Positions 19,717 through 34,700 of a stretch of 64,000 bases of DNA are shown here, piece after piece. The notes under the pieces were generated by a model, which saw nothing but the letters and a program-made list of their open reading frames with translations, was not told the DNA's origin and made no database searches. Origin of the DNA: Nephrocerus scutellatus. Its lineage: Eukaryota > Arthropoda > Insecta > Diptera > Pipunculidae. Location: NCBI GenBank assembly GCA_947095585.1, contig OX352761.1, positions 19,979,277 to 20,043,276 on the forward strand. Direction: 5' to 3'. Position 1 is the first letter of the stretch; each line of letters starts with the position of its first letter. A program made the position numbers and the translations under genes.

Positions 19717-22700
19717 TTACACAACAGCAACTGGCTTTACATCTTTTAGATATTCTTCAAAGCATTTGTCATCCTGTAACGCAGGATCAAAATCATTGAT
19801 ATACTGTGGCAATAAAGGATTATCCAACATTGTTGTGTGATTGCCTTCAATGTATTTCAGCGTGAATTTGCCCTTCGTCAACTTTGCTACATCGTAGTCA
19901 TCAGCAATATCTTGTACAGAGATTTCGGATGGTCTTATTAATGTAATGGGTGCCTTAATTACATCGATTTCAGTCAAATTGAAATCGGCTGCCATGCGAA
20001 CGCGATTGAACATTGCATTTACAATAACTTCGGCATAGTCTTTGCTGTAGACATTCTGTTTGTCAACATACTGCATAAATTTGGCCATTTTTTTCTCGTT
20101 TGTGTCTAATTGGATGAATACCTGCGCTGCGGAAATAGTTGATTCTTCGGGGAATATTTGATTGACAATACTAGAGAAGAGCAAATTGTAGAGATCTGCG
20201 TCGGTGTAATTCTCTCCCAAATGATTTAATGTGAGTTTTTTCAAGAAGCTAGGTGCCCCATCGATTAGCATTAATTGGCCGCGGTAGCCGGCCTTTTCCA
20301 GCAGTGAGGTGAGTTGCAGTGATATGAACGTTCCAAATGAATATCCAATTATATAAAAAGGCTCAGATGCCTTGAGGATCGACTTGACTGACTGGAAAAT
20401 AGAAAATAGATGACTTTGGCGTTTAAAATTATCAAAAATTACAGAGGAATGTGCAAGCAGGTTATTGATAAATAAAAATAAAATAAAAAAATCAACCCAT
20501 AAAAATTTAATTATTTCATGTAAATTCTCTAATGACTAAAGAACTAATTGACCCACTCCAAGACCCACATAAAAGACAGAGCTTGGCAGAACATTCCACC
20601 TACGTGTTGTACGGCTGAAGAACGAGTCCCTGAACTTAACTGTGCATCTAGCTGATGCAAGGTGGTTTTAGGCGAACCGGACCAGATTTGACAATTATTA
20701 TCAAGTTTAGGGCGAATAAAAAGCCTGCAAAATGTTTAGGTTTTTTAACCCGGAACAAGAAATATTTCACTTCATCTGATCTGGCTAGTATCTACAAGGC
20801 TTTTATTCTTATCTTTCATATCGGGTCTGGTGCGCCTAAAACTACCTTGCATCAGCTAAATAGAATACAAAACCGCGCGATGAAAATTATAGGTGATGCA
20901 AATATAGCGAATTCAATAGATTCGCTTGAACACAGCAGGAACATTTCCTGCTTGTCACAAAACTACCCCCACCCAAGACTCTCCAAACCCAATCCAAGAC
21001 AAGGTACCCCCCTCATATATATTACCACTATCTATCAAGTGCACGGTCTTCGATTCAATCTCTTACAAACAACACCTAGCCACCCATCAAGTCAACCCCC
21101 TAAATGCTTTTATCATACTAACCCCCTACAAACATCTTCGAGTTAATCACGAACAGACATACAGACAAAGTTTCATTTTTAAATTCTCTATATTAACTTC
21201 GCGTGCCCGTGGCTGGCTGGCTGGTGGGCAGAATCTTGTGATCAATTTGTAGCACACTTCCTAAAGTCCGATTTTATTCAAACTTTGCAGACATGTGTAT
21301 TTTCAATGACAATACTTTCTATTAAAATTTAGGGCACCTCAGGCCTCGGGGTCGGGAGGGGGGGCACCCATACAAATTTTATGAAAAAATTACCCACTTT
21401 TCTTCAAATTTTATACGCATGTGTATCTCCTATGGACAACTCTTTTTGTATAAATTTTGAAGCGATTGGGGCCCGAGTCGGGGGGCACCCATACAAATTG
21501 TTTACAAAATTTACCCGATTTTCTTTAAATTTGATATGCACGTGTATCTCCTATGGACAACACTTTTTGTAAAAATTTGGAAGTGAAATTGCCCGGGGTC
21601 GGGAGGCTCTCTTACAAAAATTTTAACGGCTAACAAGCAGAAAATAATCCTTACTTTGCAATGTTTCCACCACCTGATAGTATATTACACAACGAGCGAC
21701 GACAGCACTTTTTACGAGTAATGTACGCTATTTTTCACACGACCAAACCGGTTTTTCTGCTAAACCTGTTATGCGCAATGCAAAATTACTCTGGGAATGT
21801 GTGTTTGCTGTGACTGTAGTAAATAACAAAAGTATTTTATATGTTAACTCACTAGTGTGTATAACGGCTACTTTCGAAGCTAGGTTATAGTGTATGAAAT
21901 AGTCACTTTCGTCTATGGGTGTGTGAAAAAGTTTTATCGCGCTGTTCAAAAAATATTTAACTGTTGTTAGCTAAAACGTTGTTGTCTGGCAACACCTTTA
22001 ATTTTAATTTAATTTAATTTTACTTTACCAACAATACAGCAACCAATCTAATTCCGCGAAACGAAGACACATCTTTCGGTCGTCAGAAAAAACGCTTAGC
22101 GAATTTAAATATTAGCCTAAAATGAACAAAATAAACTTACATCGAAAACAGAATTTGCGATATCCTTGACTGTTTTCATGTTCGCTGCTCGATGCAGTTG
22201 TAGGACACTCGCTTTAGAACGTAAATGCAATCCAATGTTATACCAAGCCTTGCCAGCGGTTCCCTCCAATCCGGGTATAATAATATTTGCATTCATAATA
22301 TTCCTTGAGGCACTAGCAGCCGTCTTAATTGGGAAAATAATTTCATTACAGTACGTTTCGTCGCCCAGATTTCGAAGTAACATTTCCATTCCTAACAATT
22401 TCTCATCTGAAGGTAAAATTAATTTCACTGTTTCCGCAGCATCACGTTTCTTGGCCTCGGCAAATTCTTGCAGTTTTTGAAAGTTTAACGATCTTAAATC
22501 TTGTGGCGATAGGCACAACTCAAAATCTCTTTCGAGCGTTTGCTTGATTTCCACAGCCATAAGAGAATCCATACCCATTTCAGATAGGGTGGTGCCAAGT
22601 GACACTGATTTCAGATCTCGAATTCCCATAATATTCATCACCGTCTCGATAATATTATCCCTTCCACCACGGCCAACTCTTTTCTCGGCCACAACCATGC

Positions 22701-25700
22701 TCGAGACAATCGCATCACTGGTCGATAATAGTGTTTCAAATTCCTGAAGGCATGATGAGATTCTCTGCTGTAGTGTGCCGCCGATTTCCATGTCGATTTT
22801 ATCTTCAGCCATGTCGGCTACTAAACCCACCTCACCGACGGCACCCCATTGAATGCATTTGCCAGGGAAACCATTTTCTATGCGATCCTCAATAATTCGT
22901 TCCATCACTGAATTGGCCATGCCATAGTTTGTTTGTCCTGCATTACCACGTCCACACGACACACTCGAGAAGACAACAAAATATTCCAACTGCGGGCAGA
23001 GCTTACGTGACAACTCATCCAAATACTTCGTGGCTACCGCTTTTGGGCCAAGGCTTTCTATGAACTGCTCTTTGGTCTGATTGCTGAAAATGCCATCACG
23101 CAAAACAACGGCTAAATTGAAGATGCCACCAACGGGTCCGAGTTTCATGGCCTCATTCAAGAGAGCCTCGCAACCATTTTTCGTCTTTATGTCAGCTGTG
23201 CTTACAGAAACCACACATCCGTAGGATTCCCACAGTCTAAAAAGCAAAAAAAAAACATTTCTCAGCATATTATATATGTGTGTGTATGTACAAGCAAAAC
23301 TTACGATATTCTGTATAACTGGTAATCTTTCGATATTCCCTTACTTGAGCTGAGTATAATTTTTTTTGCACCACGAATTGCCAACCAATCAGCTAATTCC
23401 AGGCCAAAACCGCCAAGACCACCGGGAATTATATATGACAAATCGGCACTGAAGAAGATCTGCTTCAACACCGATATAGGCATTGTATATTCGGACTCGG
23501 GATCATCGCGAACCTGAACGAGCACCTTGCCCATGTGTTTTCCACCGACCAGATGACGGAATGCTTGTTCAACTTCACATGCCAAAAATACGGTAGCTGG
23601 AAGTGGTTGAATAATGCCGCTTGCTATATCGTTGTCCATCAGTCGTTTGATTTCCTGAAAAGTATAGGAAAATGTTAGAAAACAACGAGTAAGTAAATAT
23701 TACTAATGTTACATATTCGCGATCACTATCAGACGAAGAAAATGGAGCTGGATTGGCCACACATTGAGAAAGCCAGCGGACGATATTACGAAACTAGCGC
23801 TCAATAGGAATTCATAAGGAAGCCACCGAGTTGGCCGTCCTAGCAAGACAATAAAAAGAACAATAGAAGAGAAAGCAAGATCCCAGAGATTTCTCGTGAA
23901 ACCTCAGGGGATAAATCGAGTTCGTTGGCGGGCGTTTGCAGAAGCGCTATGCTCCCCCGCGGAGTAAAGGAAAGAAATAATACTAAATTATATAACTTGA
24001 CATAGGTAACATATTGTCTGTCAAGATAAATTAAAACTTGAATGTCATGTATTAATTGTATTGCTGTTGGTGTATAAGACAATGTTCATAGCAATAGAAT
24101 AGAAGATCCCAGATATAACTTTTGACCCCCTATGTGAGGAAAACGATTCGGAAAAGATAACGGTAACGAGCGTTATCGCGAAAGAAATTGAGAAATTACT
24201 CAAAAGTTAGATATATCAGTAAGTATGGCGCAAGGTTGGATCCTAGGATACACTGATGGACGACGACTACCACGCCAGCGAAAACGGCTAAACTATTTAA
24301 TGTTGTATTAGCAGCTGCAGGTCAAAACCAGATAGACCACGTATTGATAGAGCACCACTAGAATGTCAGAACGTACCGAACTGCCAGCGTCGACTCTGAA
24401 CACTATCTTGTTGGTATGATGCTCCGAGTGCGGATTGCATAATAACGAAAGACTGCATCCGCGAATAAAGACTTGACTCAACACGGCTGCCCTTCGCCAT
24501 GCAGGGAGGGTAAGTCCTGGCTGACTCCATCTTAGGCAGTAGTCATAGAGATTGGAACGACTGGTTCGATGACGAATGGAAGCTAGCGAATGTTGCGTGC
24601 CGAGCAATGCAACAATCCTATAAAACGCAGGCACGCGAAGAAAAATATAGAGAGCTCAGAAGATATGGGAAAAACAGTTCACCGGCGAAGAAAGCAGCCT
24701 GGAAAAAGAATCTCGTCTGAACTAGAACGACACAGAGAGCGAGAATCGCACTAGGCGCGAAGAGGCATCCTGTGCTCAATACTCGTACATATGGTGTATA
24801 ACGTTGTTGAGTACCGCGTATAAGATTCAAGACAGAATAGCCCCATACGTTTAAGTCATCATTGGTCTATACCAGTGTTGCTTCATCCTTGGCAAATCTA
24901 CAACTGATCAGATTTTCTCCCTTAGGAAGGTGATGGAAAAATTTCGGTAGTTTCTAAACTCACTAAACCATCTTTTCATAGGCTTTAAAGCTGCCTTTGA
25001 TAGCATAGCTAGAGTATAACTCTATAAAGCCACGAGAATCATGACCAATGTTATAAGCCAAGTAAAAATATCCGGATCACTATCAAGCTCATTCAGCAGT
25101 AGTGCAATCTATTAACTATAGCAGCCGATAACAGCATTGAATGAATCAGAAATACGCGCAAGGTTGCTTAAAGCAAACAAAGCCTAATTTACTCCGTCAA
25201 GACTCATCAAATCCAGGAATATAACCATAACTTCCAAGCTGCTATACCAATGTGCACATATGGATCCGAGACGTTGGTGCTTAGCAAAAAGCATTTTGAC
25301 CTCTTAGCCGCATTCGAGAGAAAATTCTAACGAAAAATTGTTGGCCCCGCATATGAGGAAGGACGATTTCGAAGAGTCTATAATGATGAGATCTACGAGC
25401 ATTTTCGCGATGTTAACATCGTCAAGAGAATTAAGCTTTGTAGGCTCCAGTGGGCAGGACACTTAGCTCGCGTGAGTGAAGAGCATCCTGCTCGGAAAGT
25501 TCTTTGCGGTAGGATTTTTGTGGGACACGACAGCGAGGCCGTCTAAGCCTACGCTGGAAGGATGGCGTCGACCAGGACGCCCAGAGTATGGGATGCCAAA
25601 CTGAATGCATCGGCTCTAAATCGGGACTGGTAGAGAGATTTGTTGACGGAGGCCAGGGCCGGACCTTGGTTGTAGAGTTAAATATGATGATGGACAATTT

Positions 25701-28700
25701 TTTGTGACAAAACCACCAACTAGTTGGGATGTGCAACAAGGAGCAAGTTTCAATCACTGGAAAAATGTAGTATTTTCTGACAAAAAATAGTTCAATTTAG
25801 ATGGACCGGATGGTTATAACTTTTACTTCCACGATCTAAGAAAAGAGGAGGTCTTTTTAAACCAACAGCTTTTCCGAAAATCCACAATCTCTTTGGACAA
25901 TGGCGTACCAAAAGGATGTCGTTCAAATGTTATGAGGAAGGAGAAATATACGTATGTACGTGACTATATTCCCCCTAGCATAATAGAGCTATTGAAGTCG
26001 AGGCCGTTAGCTTTGGTCATGGACTTAGAGCGTAAGTATTTTTTTCCTAGATTTCTATATAAACAAAAACAAACAAGATTGATTTGAGTATATAGAACTT
26101 TTCCTTACGGTTTCTGAGTGTGTGAATAATTTGTTCAAATCTGTTCTTAGTTCGTAAACACGACGGCGTATTAGCTATGTTACAAAGTTTTTGGAGCATT
26201 CCAATTTTATATACATTGCCGTGACGAAAGTCATTCAGGGACTTATCCCTTGAAAAAAAAAATCATACTAACCTGAATCTTACTCTCCGGAGCTGTTAAC
26301 AAAGTATCAGCAAGCACAGCATGGAAAGTTAACTCCTTGAGGAAGCAGCTAAGCCCAATTTTATTATCATTAGCCATATCAAATTTACCAATTTCCAAAA
26401 AGTGTCCACCTTGGCCAAGGCAACGTACTGAAGCCAACAACTTATCCTCAGATAATGAGTTTAAGACAAAGTCAACACCTTCACCATCAGTCTCACGTAG
26501 GATCATCATTTCGAAGGATGTATCACGTGAGTTGCCAATATGAGATGCTACGGGATAAAGAAAAAAACCCAGAAAAAAAAAGTGACAGATGATGAAGGTA
26601 TCAAAGAGGAACTCAAACATACCTTTTAACTGAGGGAATGTGTCCAGCAGGAATTGTTTCTTTTGTGGTGTACTACAAGTGGTGTAAACTTCCAAATTGT
26701 AAGCCAACGCAACACGAATAGCAGACATACCAATACCTCCAGTACCGGCATGAATGAGAATCCGTTTACCCTTGCGAATGTCGACCGCCATGAAAAAGGC
26801 ATAATAGACAGTAATATAAACCACTGGAACTGTAGCGGCCTCCTTAAGTGACCATTGCTCTGGCACATCCCAAATCAATCGCGAAGGTTTTTCCACATAT
26901 GATGCGACACCTCCCTTCAGAACCATGCTCATAATGCGACGTCCAGTTTTCATATTGATACCTGAATATTCGAAACCTAAGACACAACTTTGATCCATTC
27001 GATTTGTTCCATAAAGCTCCACGGCCAAACGTCCAGTGGCTAACATGACATCTCGGAAGTTAATCGACGAGTATACAATTTTAATTTCGCAATCTTTCGG
27101 CTCAAGTGGACCTTCGAACCAGCGAAAAGAGGATAGATCACCACGCTGAATGACATTGGCATAAACATGATCAGATCTTGGCGATGGCGCTATGTTAACA
27201 TTCAATTCCAAATGACGATAGGAACCCCATTGACCCTAAAAATTGGATTGACAAAGATTATTTCTCACAAAGCAAGATAGGATTCTATCGGACGCATCAA
27301 CTTACATTTCTGTAAACATTGATGGCAAGACCAAGCGACAGTTGATCAGCATAGAATGGATGCTCCAAATTGAAATCAGGTGCCGTTTTATCATCAATAA
27401 AGACACAGGTAATCTGACTGCCATCTGGTTCCTTCCGTAAACAATTGACTAGACCAATAATGCCACTAAGCTTTTCATTTTGGGCATATAGAACAACCGG
27501 ACCCTTTGCGATTGCCGCCTGTACTTCCGTTATCCATAGAAAGTCCGTGTCGTTGGCAGACACATTAACGGCCATTGGATCCACTTTGAAGTTGTTGCTC
27601 TTGACTTTTTGCAACATTAACAGAACCTCTTCGCTATTATCGATTGGAATAATCGCAATCAATTTGAAATCTTCTGGTAGTTTTAAGCTGCTTATGTTTG
27701 AGTTAATTCGTTCTCTTGCCACAAGGTATGAATTTCCATGCAAGCACTTGTTGGCAGTTTTTACAGTAGACTCATTCTTCTCGCCACACAATCCACCCGT
27801 AACAACAAAATGACAATTGCTTTGAGTCGATAGTTTGCCATTTTCAACAGTTACTCCTGGCAGTTCAATATCCTGTGCACTCAAAAACATATAATCACCC
27901 GTGATAACAGGCAAATCCTCGACAGCATTCAGGAAATGATTGATTATTGGTGCTCTTCCATCTGTATCAATTTCGACAATTTTCATTTTAAGAACTGGCG
28001 TATTCTCCACAGCCAATTGGACACAAACTCTGATGGCATCGGATTCGGAAAGTTTTGGCGTGGGAAAATGTGGCAGAAATTGATACTTCTCAAGTACTGG
28101 AATACCGGGTGGCCTTCGCCTTTGTACTGGACTGGCATGAAGACCGATCAGTTCAATTCCACCGGCAACAACACGATCGTACTTGTGATCGATGTAAACA
28201 TCATATAAACCTCCATCAGTATTACTGTCGGACAACATGTTCAAATGATGCTTGCCATAAATTCGTAATTTGCGAATTTTCGTTGGCAACAGCAAAGAGC
28301 GTGAATCTGTGCCAACAATGTGAATTTGCAACATTGCATCCATAAATGTTACCCAATTGTAGTTAAAGGTGATCTTTCCATAGAGACCATCACCTCTGGC
28401 GGAGTGAACCGCTCGGAAAGCCCCTGTATAATGATAGCCACGAAGTCTTAACTCTTTATAGAAGTCCTTCTGTGACATCATTGGGCTTTTCGAATTGGCA
28501 TCATGCGACAATTGCATTGGAGGTGTAGGGTTTTCTATTTCACGAATTGTCCCAGTGACAACCAAACTGTTCGACTCGGTAATCTGTAATGGAAGGCGTT
28601 AATCGTTTATCTATAATAATATTAAATGTGAAATGCATTTCAAATAATTATGAATCTACAACGTTAAATGTATAAAGAAGATAGTTCAAATATCAAATCA

Positions 28701-31700
28701 ACGGTAGAAACCCAAGAGGTTTTACAAGAGGCTTTCATCCGACCAACAACACAATATATAGCCTAGTATTATAGGGGTTCAAGAAAAATATAAAAAATAC
28801 CTCACAAAATCTGGAGGTGAAAGTTTGTGGTGCCACGTCTGCGAGTACTTTGCTAGAGACAATTATAAAAGGCTGTCTTGATCTGGTCCACATTCCAGAT
28901 CTATGGCAAAAAGTAAAAGTGGTTTTCATACCCAAAGCCCGCAAATGTTTCCAAGTTAGTCCGAAGGATCTCAGAAGGATCTCAGACCTATCAAACTGAT
29001 TGATATCCACGTATGCAATAGCAGTGACAAGAGAATTCTGTCTACTGATCAACATGCGTACTGCAAGGGTTAATCTGCATTCGTAGACTTTGAAGGCGCT
29101 GTTAACAACGTCAACTCATCTGCGATCGCGGATGTACTGTTGGCTGTGAGGGTAGACGGCTTACTTGGCGAATTGATTAATATTCTGCTCACATGCCGTA
29201 TTATTAATTCAAAGGTGGAATCCTATCCACCCTTCTATGGAACTTGGTGGTGAATGAGATGGGCAGCCTGTGGAGTAATCGCTTATGCGGATGACGTTGC
29301 TATTGCTGTCTCAGGGAAGCACCCTAATACCTTAAAGAAACGCCTACAAATTGCTCTTAAAAAGCTAACTAAATGCGCAGAACGTTGCGGTTTAAGGGTA
29401 AACCCCCACAAAACTGAATACTCCCTCTATTTAGGGGATTAGCTTAACTTTATCTGAAGAAACCAAATATCTGAGTTTTATTCTGGATAGAAAGCTAAGC
29501 TGAAAGCCAAAAATACAAGGAAAAGTTCGTAAAGCCACAGTGGCACTCTTCTTATGCACAAAATCCATTGGAAACTAAAAGGGTTTTCACGACAAGCTAA
29601 TAATAATAATAATATTCGGCGCGACAGACTGTTGCGGTCCAACGCCTAGCTTCTCGCGACCATTTGTGTTGTGCATGTATATTTTTGGACACAAATGGAA
29701 GTGACCTAAAATTTAAGGCCGGATTCGAATGGCGAATTGAGACGCTTTCCGTGATAAGTTGTTACTCTCGGAACGTTTGTCACCTATTCGCGAGAGGTGC
29801 GACACCTAAGTTGTAAGAAACTCAACTGCAGTAGTTAGCTACGAAGGTAACAACGAAATCCGGCCGAAGATTGTTCTGATACCATGGGTGTCCGACGTAA
29901 GTATTTCTCCCGTCCCCGTCTTTCGTGAGGCCCCGTGGGAGTGATTAACGTGGTGGTTTGATACCCAAATGATCTGCGTGGAATTGTGGAGTGAAAAGCT
30001 GGGTCAATTTTGACGCCAGAAATTGAATGCGCGTCTGAAGAGGACCGTAGGGTAGAGACTGGTGTTAGGTATACACGTAATTATATTTTGCACCAAAGTT
30101 CAGCAAATGCGCCTCAATAAGTCAATAAGGTTTTACTACTGATAAAGCATGTAATATGATTTTTAATAAAAGAGTCATGTTACGTATGCCAATTAGCTTT
30201 TGTTCATATACCAATTCGTACTGTACTGACCTCGAAATTTCCTGTTCCATAATGTATCATGACAATTAGTTCGACATTATCGCTTAGCGAGAGATTAGTC
30301 GCTCGCAAAAATCGCACATCTTCGAATTCAACTGGCACATCATTGTAACTAGGACCATGATACATAAGAGAGAATGTTTCCCAAACATACTGCAAATAGC
30401 ATGTTGCCGGAACCAATATCTTTCCATCGATTACGTGTCCACCTAAGAATTCTTCATCGTCACTCTGCAAATTGACTTTAAAAACTCGTTCTCCACTGGA
30501 TTTGGTCTTCATGTTCTCATATTTGGTAAGAAACCAATCCTCACTGTGATCCCATTTAATCAATGATGAAATACCCGGAGTGCCACGAGAAACTGGGAAT
30601 TGAATTGCTGGATACAATTTATCAACGGGTAAATTTATGCCATTTGTAAAAAGTCTGCAAAAAAAATCCATTATTAGCCAGATGTTCGGGCATTTTCGAA
30701 CATAATACCTACTTTCCCAAAGCACCTAAGAAAAACAAGCAATTATTGGAATTCTGACGATGTGTAAGCGGTATGTGTACGCCTTCTGGCATTGAACGTT
30801 TTAAAATGGCTTGCAATAAACCATGCGGAGCAATCTCAATTGTGAGTGCATTCGTTGGCAATTGTGCAAAAGTCTCAGCGAACAGGACACTGCTGAGTAA
30901 ATTGTTCGTATGATATTCAGCTGAGCAGAGATTACGTCCAGGTTGATCCCATTCCACTTTTGGCACACTTGAACTTAACCATTTTTCGGAACGTGTCTTT
31001 GGATTGGGAATAAGTTCCTTCAAATATTTCAATAACTGTGGTCCCATATGCGCAATGTAGCGTGAGTGATAAGCTATATTCGAAGAAGGGACTTCTTTTG
31101 CAAAAATTCCCTGCGACTTGAGGCGTGCGACGAAATTGGCAACTTCCTCAGCTGGTCCGGATATTGTACTTGAATCGGCCGAGTTACGGCATGCAACTTC
31201 AATCTTTTCGGGAAGCATTTTAATGATTTGATTGTAACCAAGACCAATAGCAGCCATAGAGCCTTTAATTTTTTCGATTTCCAAACTGACTTTGCCACGA
31301 TAATAGGAGGCCAAAATCATTTGCTCCGGCGTAAATCCACCATCGGCATATCCACAGCCCAACTCACCGACCGAATGACCAATTATATAATCCGGCTCAA
31401 GATTGAGATCTTTCAGAACATCAACCAGACCGATTTGAATGGCAGCAATTCCAACAAACGAATGCAAAATATTATCGAAAATTGTTGGATCTTTTGATGT
31501 AAGAATGTTTATTAAATCAAGACCTTTCGGTTCCAAGACTTTGTGGCAAAGTTCAATGGAAGAACGAAATAATGGCAGAGTCATAAGAGATGTTCCCATT
31601 GCAGACCATTGTGATCCCATACCACTGAATACCCACACAATTGGACGCTTAATACCAGTATAGTGTTGAATATCCTTAACCAAACATTTGGCTTCCGCAT

Positions 31701-34700
31701 TTTGGGTTTTCTCGAATATTCCAAATCCACGGAAGACAAAGCCAGAAACGTATTCCCTTTGAATATGCTGCAGAAGTGCAATGAATTCGGCATCGAGAGG
31801 TTTCTTTTCGATTTCATTGAAAATAGCATTGACTGCTTCCTCAGTTCGTCCGGCCCATGTAAGAAGGCGTGGAACATCATCCTCTGGAAGACTCTTGTTA
31901 ATTTTCTCTTTATCAAAAGCCTTAAGCAATGCATGCGCATTTGCTCCACCAAAACCAAATGAATTCACTCCAATATACGGTTTTGTCAGTGGCTCAACAT
32001 CTTTAACAACAACTAGGCGACCCTCAGCCAAGGCTGGAATTTCTGCCTTTATCTCGTTGAAGTTAATGTTCGGTGGAATTTTACCAGTTTCAAATGTCAA
32101 ACAGGCTTTTACCAGCGAACAGATACCCGAAGCTGCTTCCGAGTGTCCTGCATTCGATTTCACTGAACCAACCAGTAGCGGTTCACTGCGTTGCATACAC
32201 AAAACATTGTCAATTGCACGACATTCCTCAGGATCTCCAACAAAAGTGCCTGTGCTGTGAGCTTCTAAAAATCCCATGTCTTCCACTTTGACATCGACAT
32301 CTTCGTAAAACTCCCTTAACAGCTGTTCTTGTGCTTTTCCTGAAGGATATGTGATACCCTCCGGCTTGTAGCCATCGCAATTAGTTTTGGAATATACAAC
32401 GCTGGCATAAATGCGTTTTGCATTGCGCTTTTTCTGTAAGAACAGACAGTTAATTGCTTCAGAGCGGGTATAGCCAGAAGCGTCTTTGTCAAAAGGGCGA
32501 CAGAAGCCATTTTGAGCCAAAACCCCGAGTCTGAAATATTAAAAGAATTTAAAGAAAAGAATTAAAAGAAAAGAAAAATTAATTAGTTATTAATTTGTTA
32601 TTTGTTACTCCCGTCGTATATTAGCAATACCTTGCAAATTGTAGCGTCACAAATGGGTGCAACAATAAATTGGAACCTCCGATAATAGCTGCATCTATAT
32701 CTCCATTGCGCATTGCGGTAAACGCATTATCCAAAGCATACATGGAACTAGAACAGGCTGTATCCAACAAGAAAGATGGCCCATTCAAACCCAAACTGTA
32801 TGATATACGATTGGCCATCATTGCACGACTGCAACCAGTAATACCAAAACCACCAGAAGAGACCTTTTCATAGAACCATGTCTTCTCCGATTCAGAAATA
32901 CATGAACCAACATATACACCAGTTCTGGAACCACGCAACGTTTTCGGATTTACTCCAGCATCCATGACTGCCTCGTATGCACTTTCAATTAGAACACGTG
33001 TCTGTGGATCCATAGTATGTGCTTGTTTGAAATGCACGCCAAAGAAGGTGGCATCAAACTTCTCCAAATCGTAAATTTTTCCAGATCTTTTTGGAATTTC
33101 CGGATTGAAATGACGCCAACGACGTTCATCATCGTCGATCATGTCAATCTGGAAAAAGGGTAAATGTTAATTAGATTTCTTAGTATATTAGTATTTTAGT
33201 ATATTTCATGTAATATAGAGGAAAAGATATTTAATAGAAATTAGAAAATAGAAAGATCCCACAAAAAATAAGGAAAAGATAAAAAAGGAACAAAAAGTCG
33301 ACTGACAAGAAGTAATATTCATATGTTGCACTTTTCCAAGCATCATTTTGGTCAACTCGTTACATCAATGATCTCTTATCTGGTACTTCCAATGCTATCC
33401 GATGTTTTGCTGGCAACAGCTTATGCCCATGCTTCTCGGGAGTGGAATTGTTACTTGTTATTACATTAAATACGTGAGAAAGCAGATGAATTCGATAAGA
33501 AAGGCGTCGAATTGAACATCAGGGCCTTAGAGAAAGGAGAGATCTATTATCAAGAATTATGTAGCCCATTTTCAGAGTGTGGAATGCAACATAATGGATC
33601 TCCAGAAAATCATCAATGTTGCCAGAGTTGTGGCAATCAGAAGTATCACTGACCAGCAGGTACAGCCATGAATCTAAACTGGTAACTGAAGTACTTTCAT
33701 GGAACCAAATAAGAAACTGCTCATTTTAATTTTGGAAATGTCCGGTCCTTCCATAGGTCCTTACTTACTTACTCTAAAGTTTAAACCAAAGATTTTTCAA
33801 TGACCGAAATGAAAAAAATTTAAAAGCGTAAATTATCTTATTTAAAACTTTCAGTTTTTGTGTGTGCATATTATGAACTTCCACGAAATGAGAAGAAATG
33901 TGTTGATGGAGGCGCTCACATCGTGACGCTGAATATTTTACCTTAAAAAACAAAAATCATCATCATCATGATATTGTTACGAAAAGTAGTTAGTAGCGCA
34001 TATAATGGATTTCGAATCTTAAGATAAATCGCAATTAATTACTGCATACTAAAAATAGGCACTGAATTTGAATTAAGCACTTTTTAATAGTATACTTTTA
34101 GGCTGTAAGATTTATTAGATTATTTGAAATGTAACCGCCTGTAAGTTTAAATCATTATGTACTGGTCAAAAATGTAGTCAAACCGGTTTGTGCGGTTTGC
34201 CCGGTTTTTTGCACATGTAGTTTGTTTTTAGAAGATGACTCATTACATATAAGTATGGTTAGTTGTAGAAGACCCACTCGATGACAATTGTGAAAAGCAA
34301 TGGTGAGAGGGTCAAACCTTGCTTGACTCCCGAGTAGATGTTGAAAGGTGAGCCAAGATGACCGTTATGAATGACGCGGCATGTTGAGTCGCGGTACAGC
34401 TCCTTATTTATGTTAATGAGTTTTTCCGTAACACCATAGCTAGACAAAATCTGCCACATCATGTTTCGGCCCACGCTATCAAAAGCGCATTTAAAATCTA
34501 CAAAAACCATATACAGAGGAGAGCGATACTCAACTGACTGTTCAATGATTATACGCAGAGTGTTTATTTGCAATATGTATCCCGAAATCGAAAAAAAATT
34601 AATTCAACGCGAGTTTGTAATTTGTTTCAGATCAAAGCAGTATGCACATTGCATAAAGTTGGAAATTGCCACTATTTTCTGGATATTCCTGTCTATAAGA

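Noticed and set aside
27445..28345. Plus-strand open frames opposite FASN exon 5
   Set aside because: They mirror a long coding exon and have no recognisable domain.
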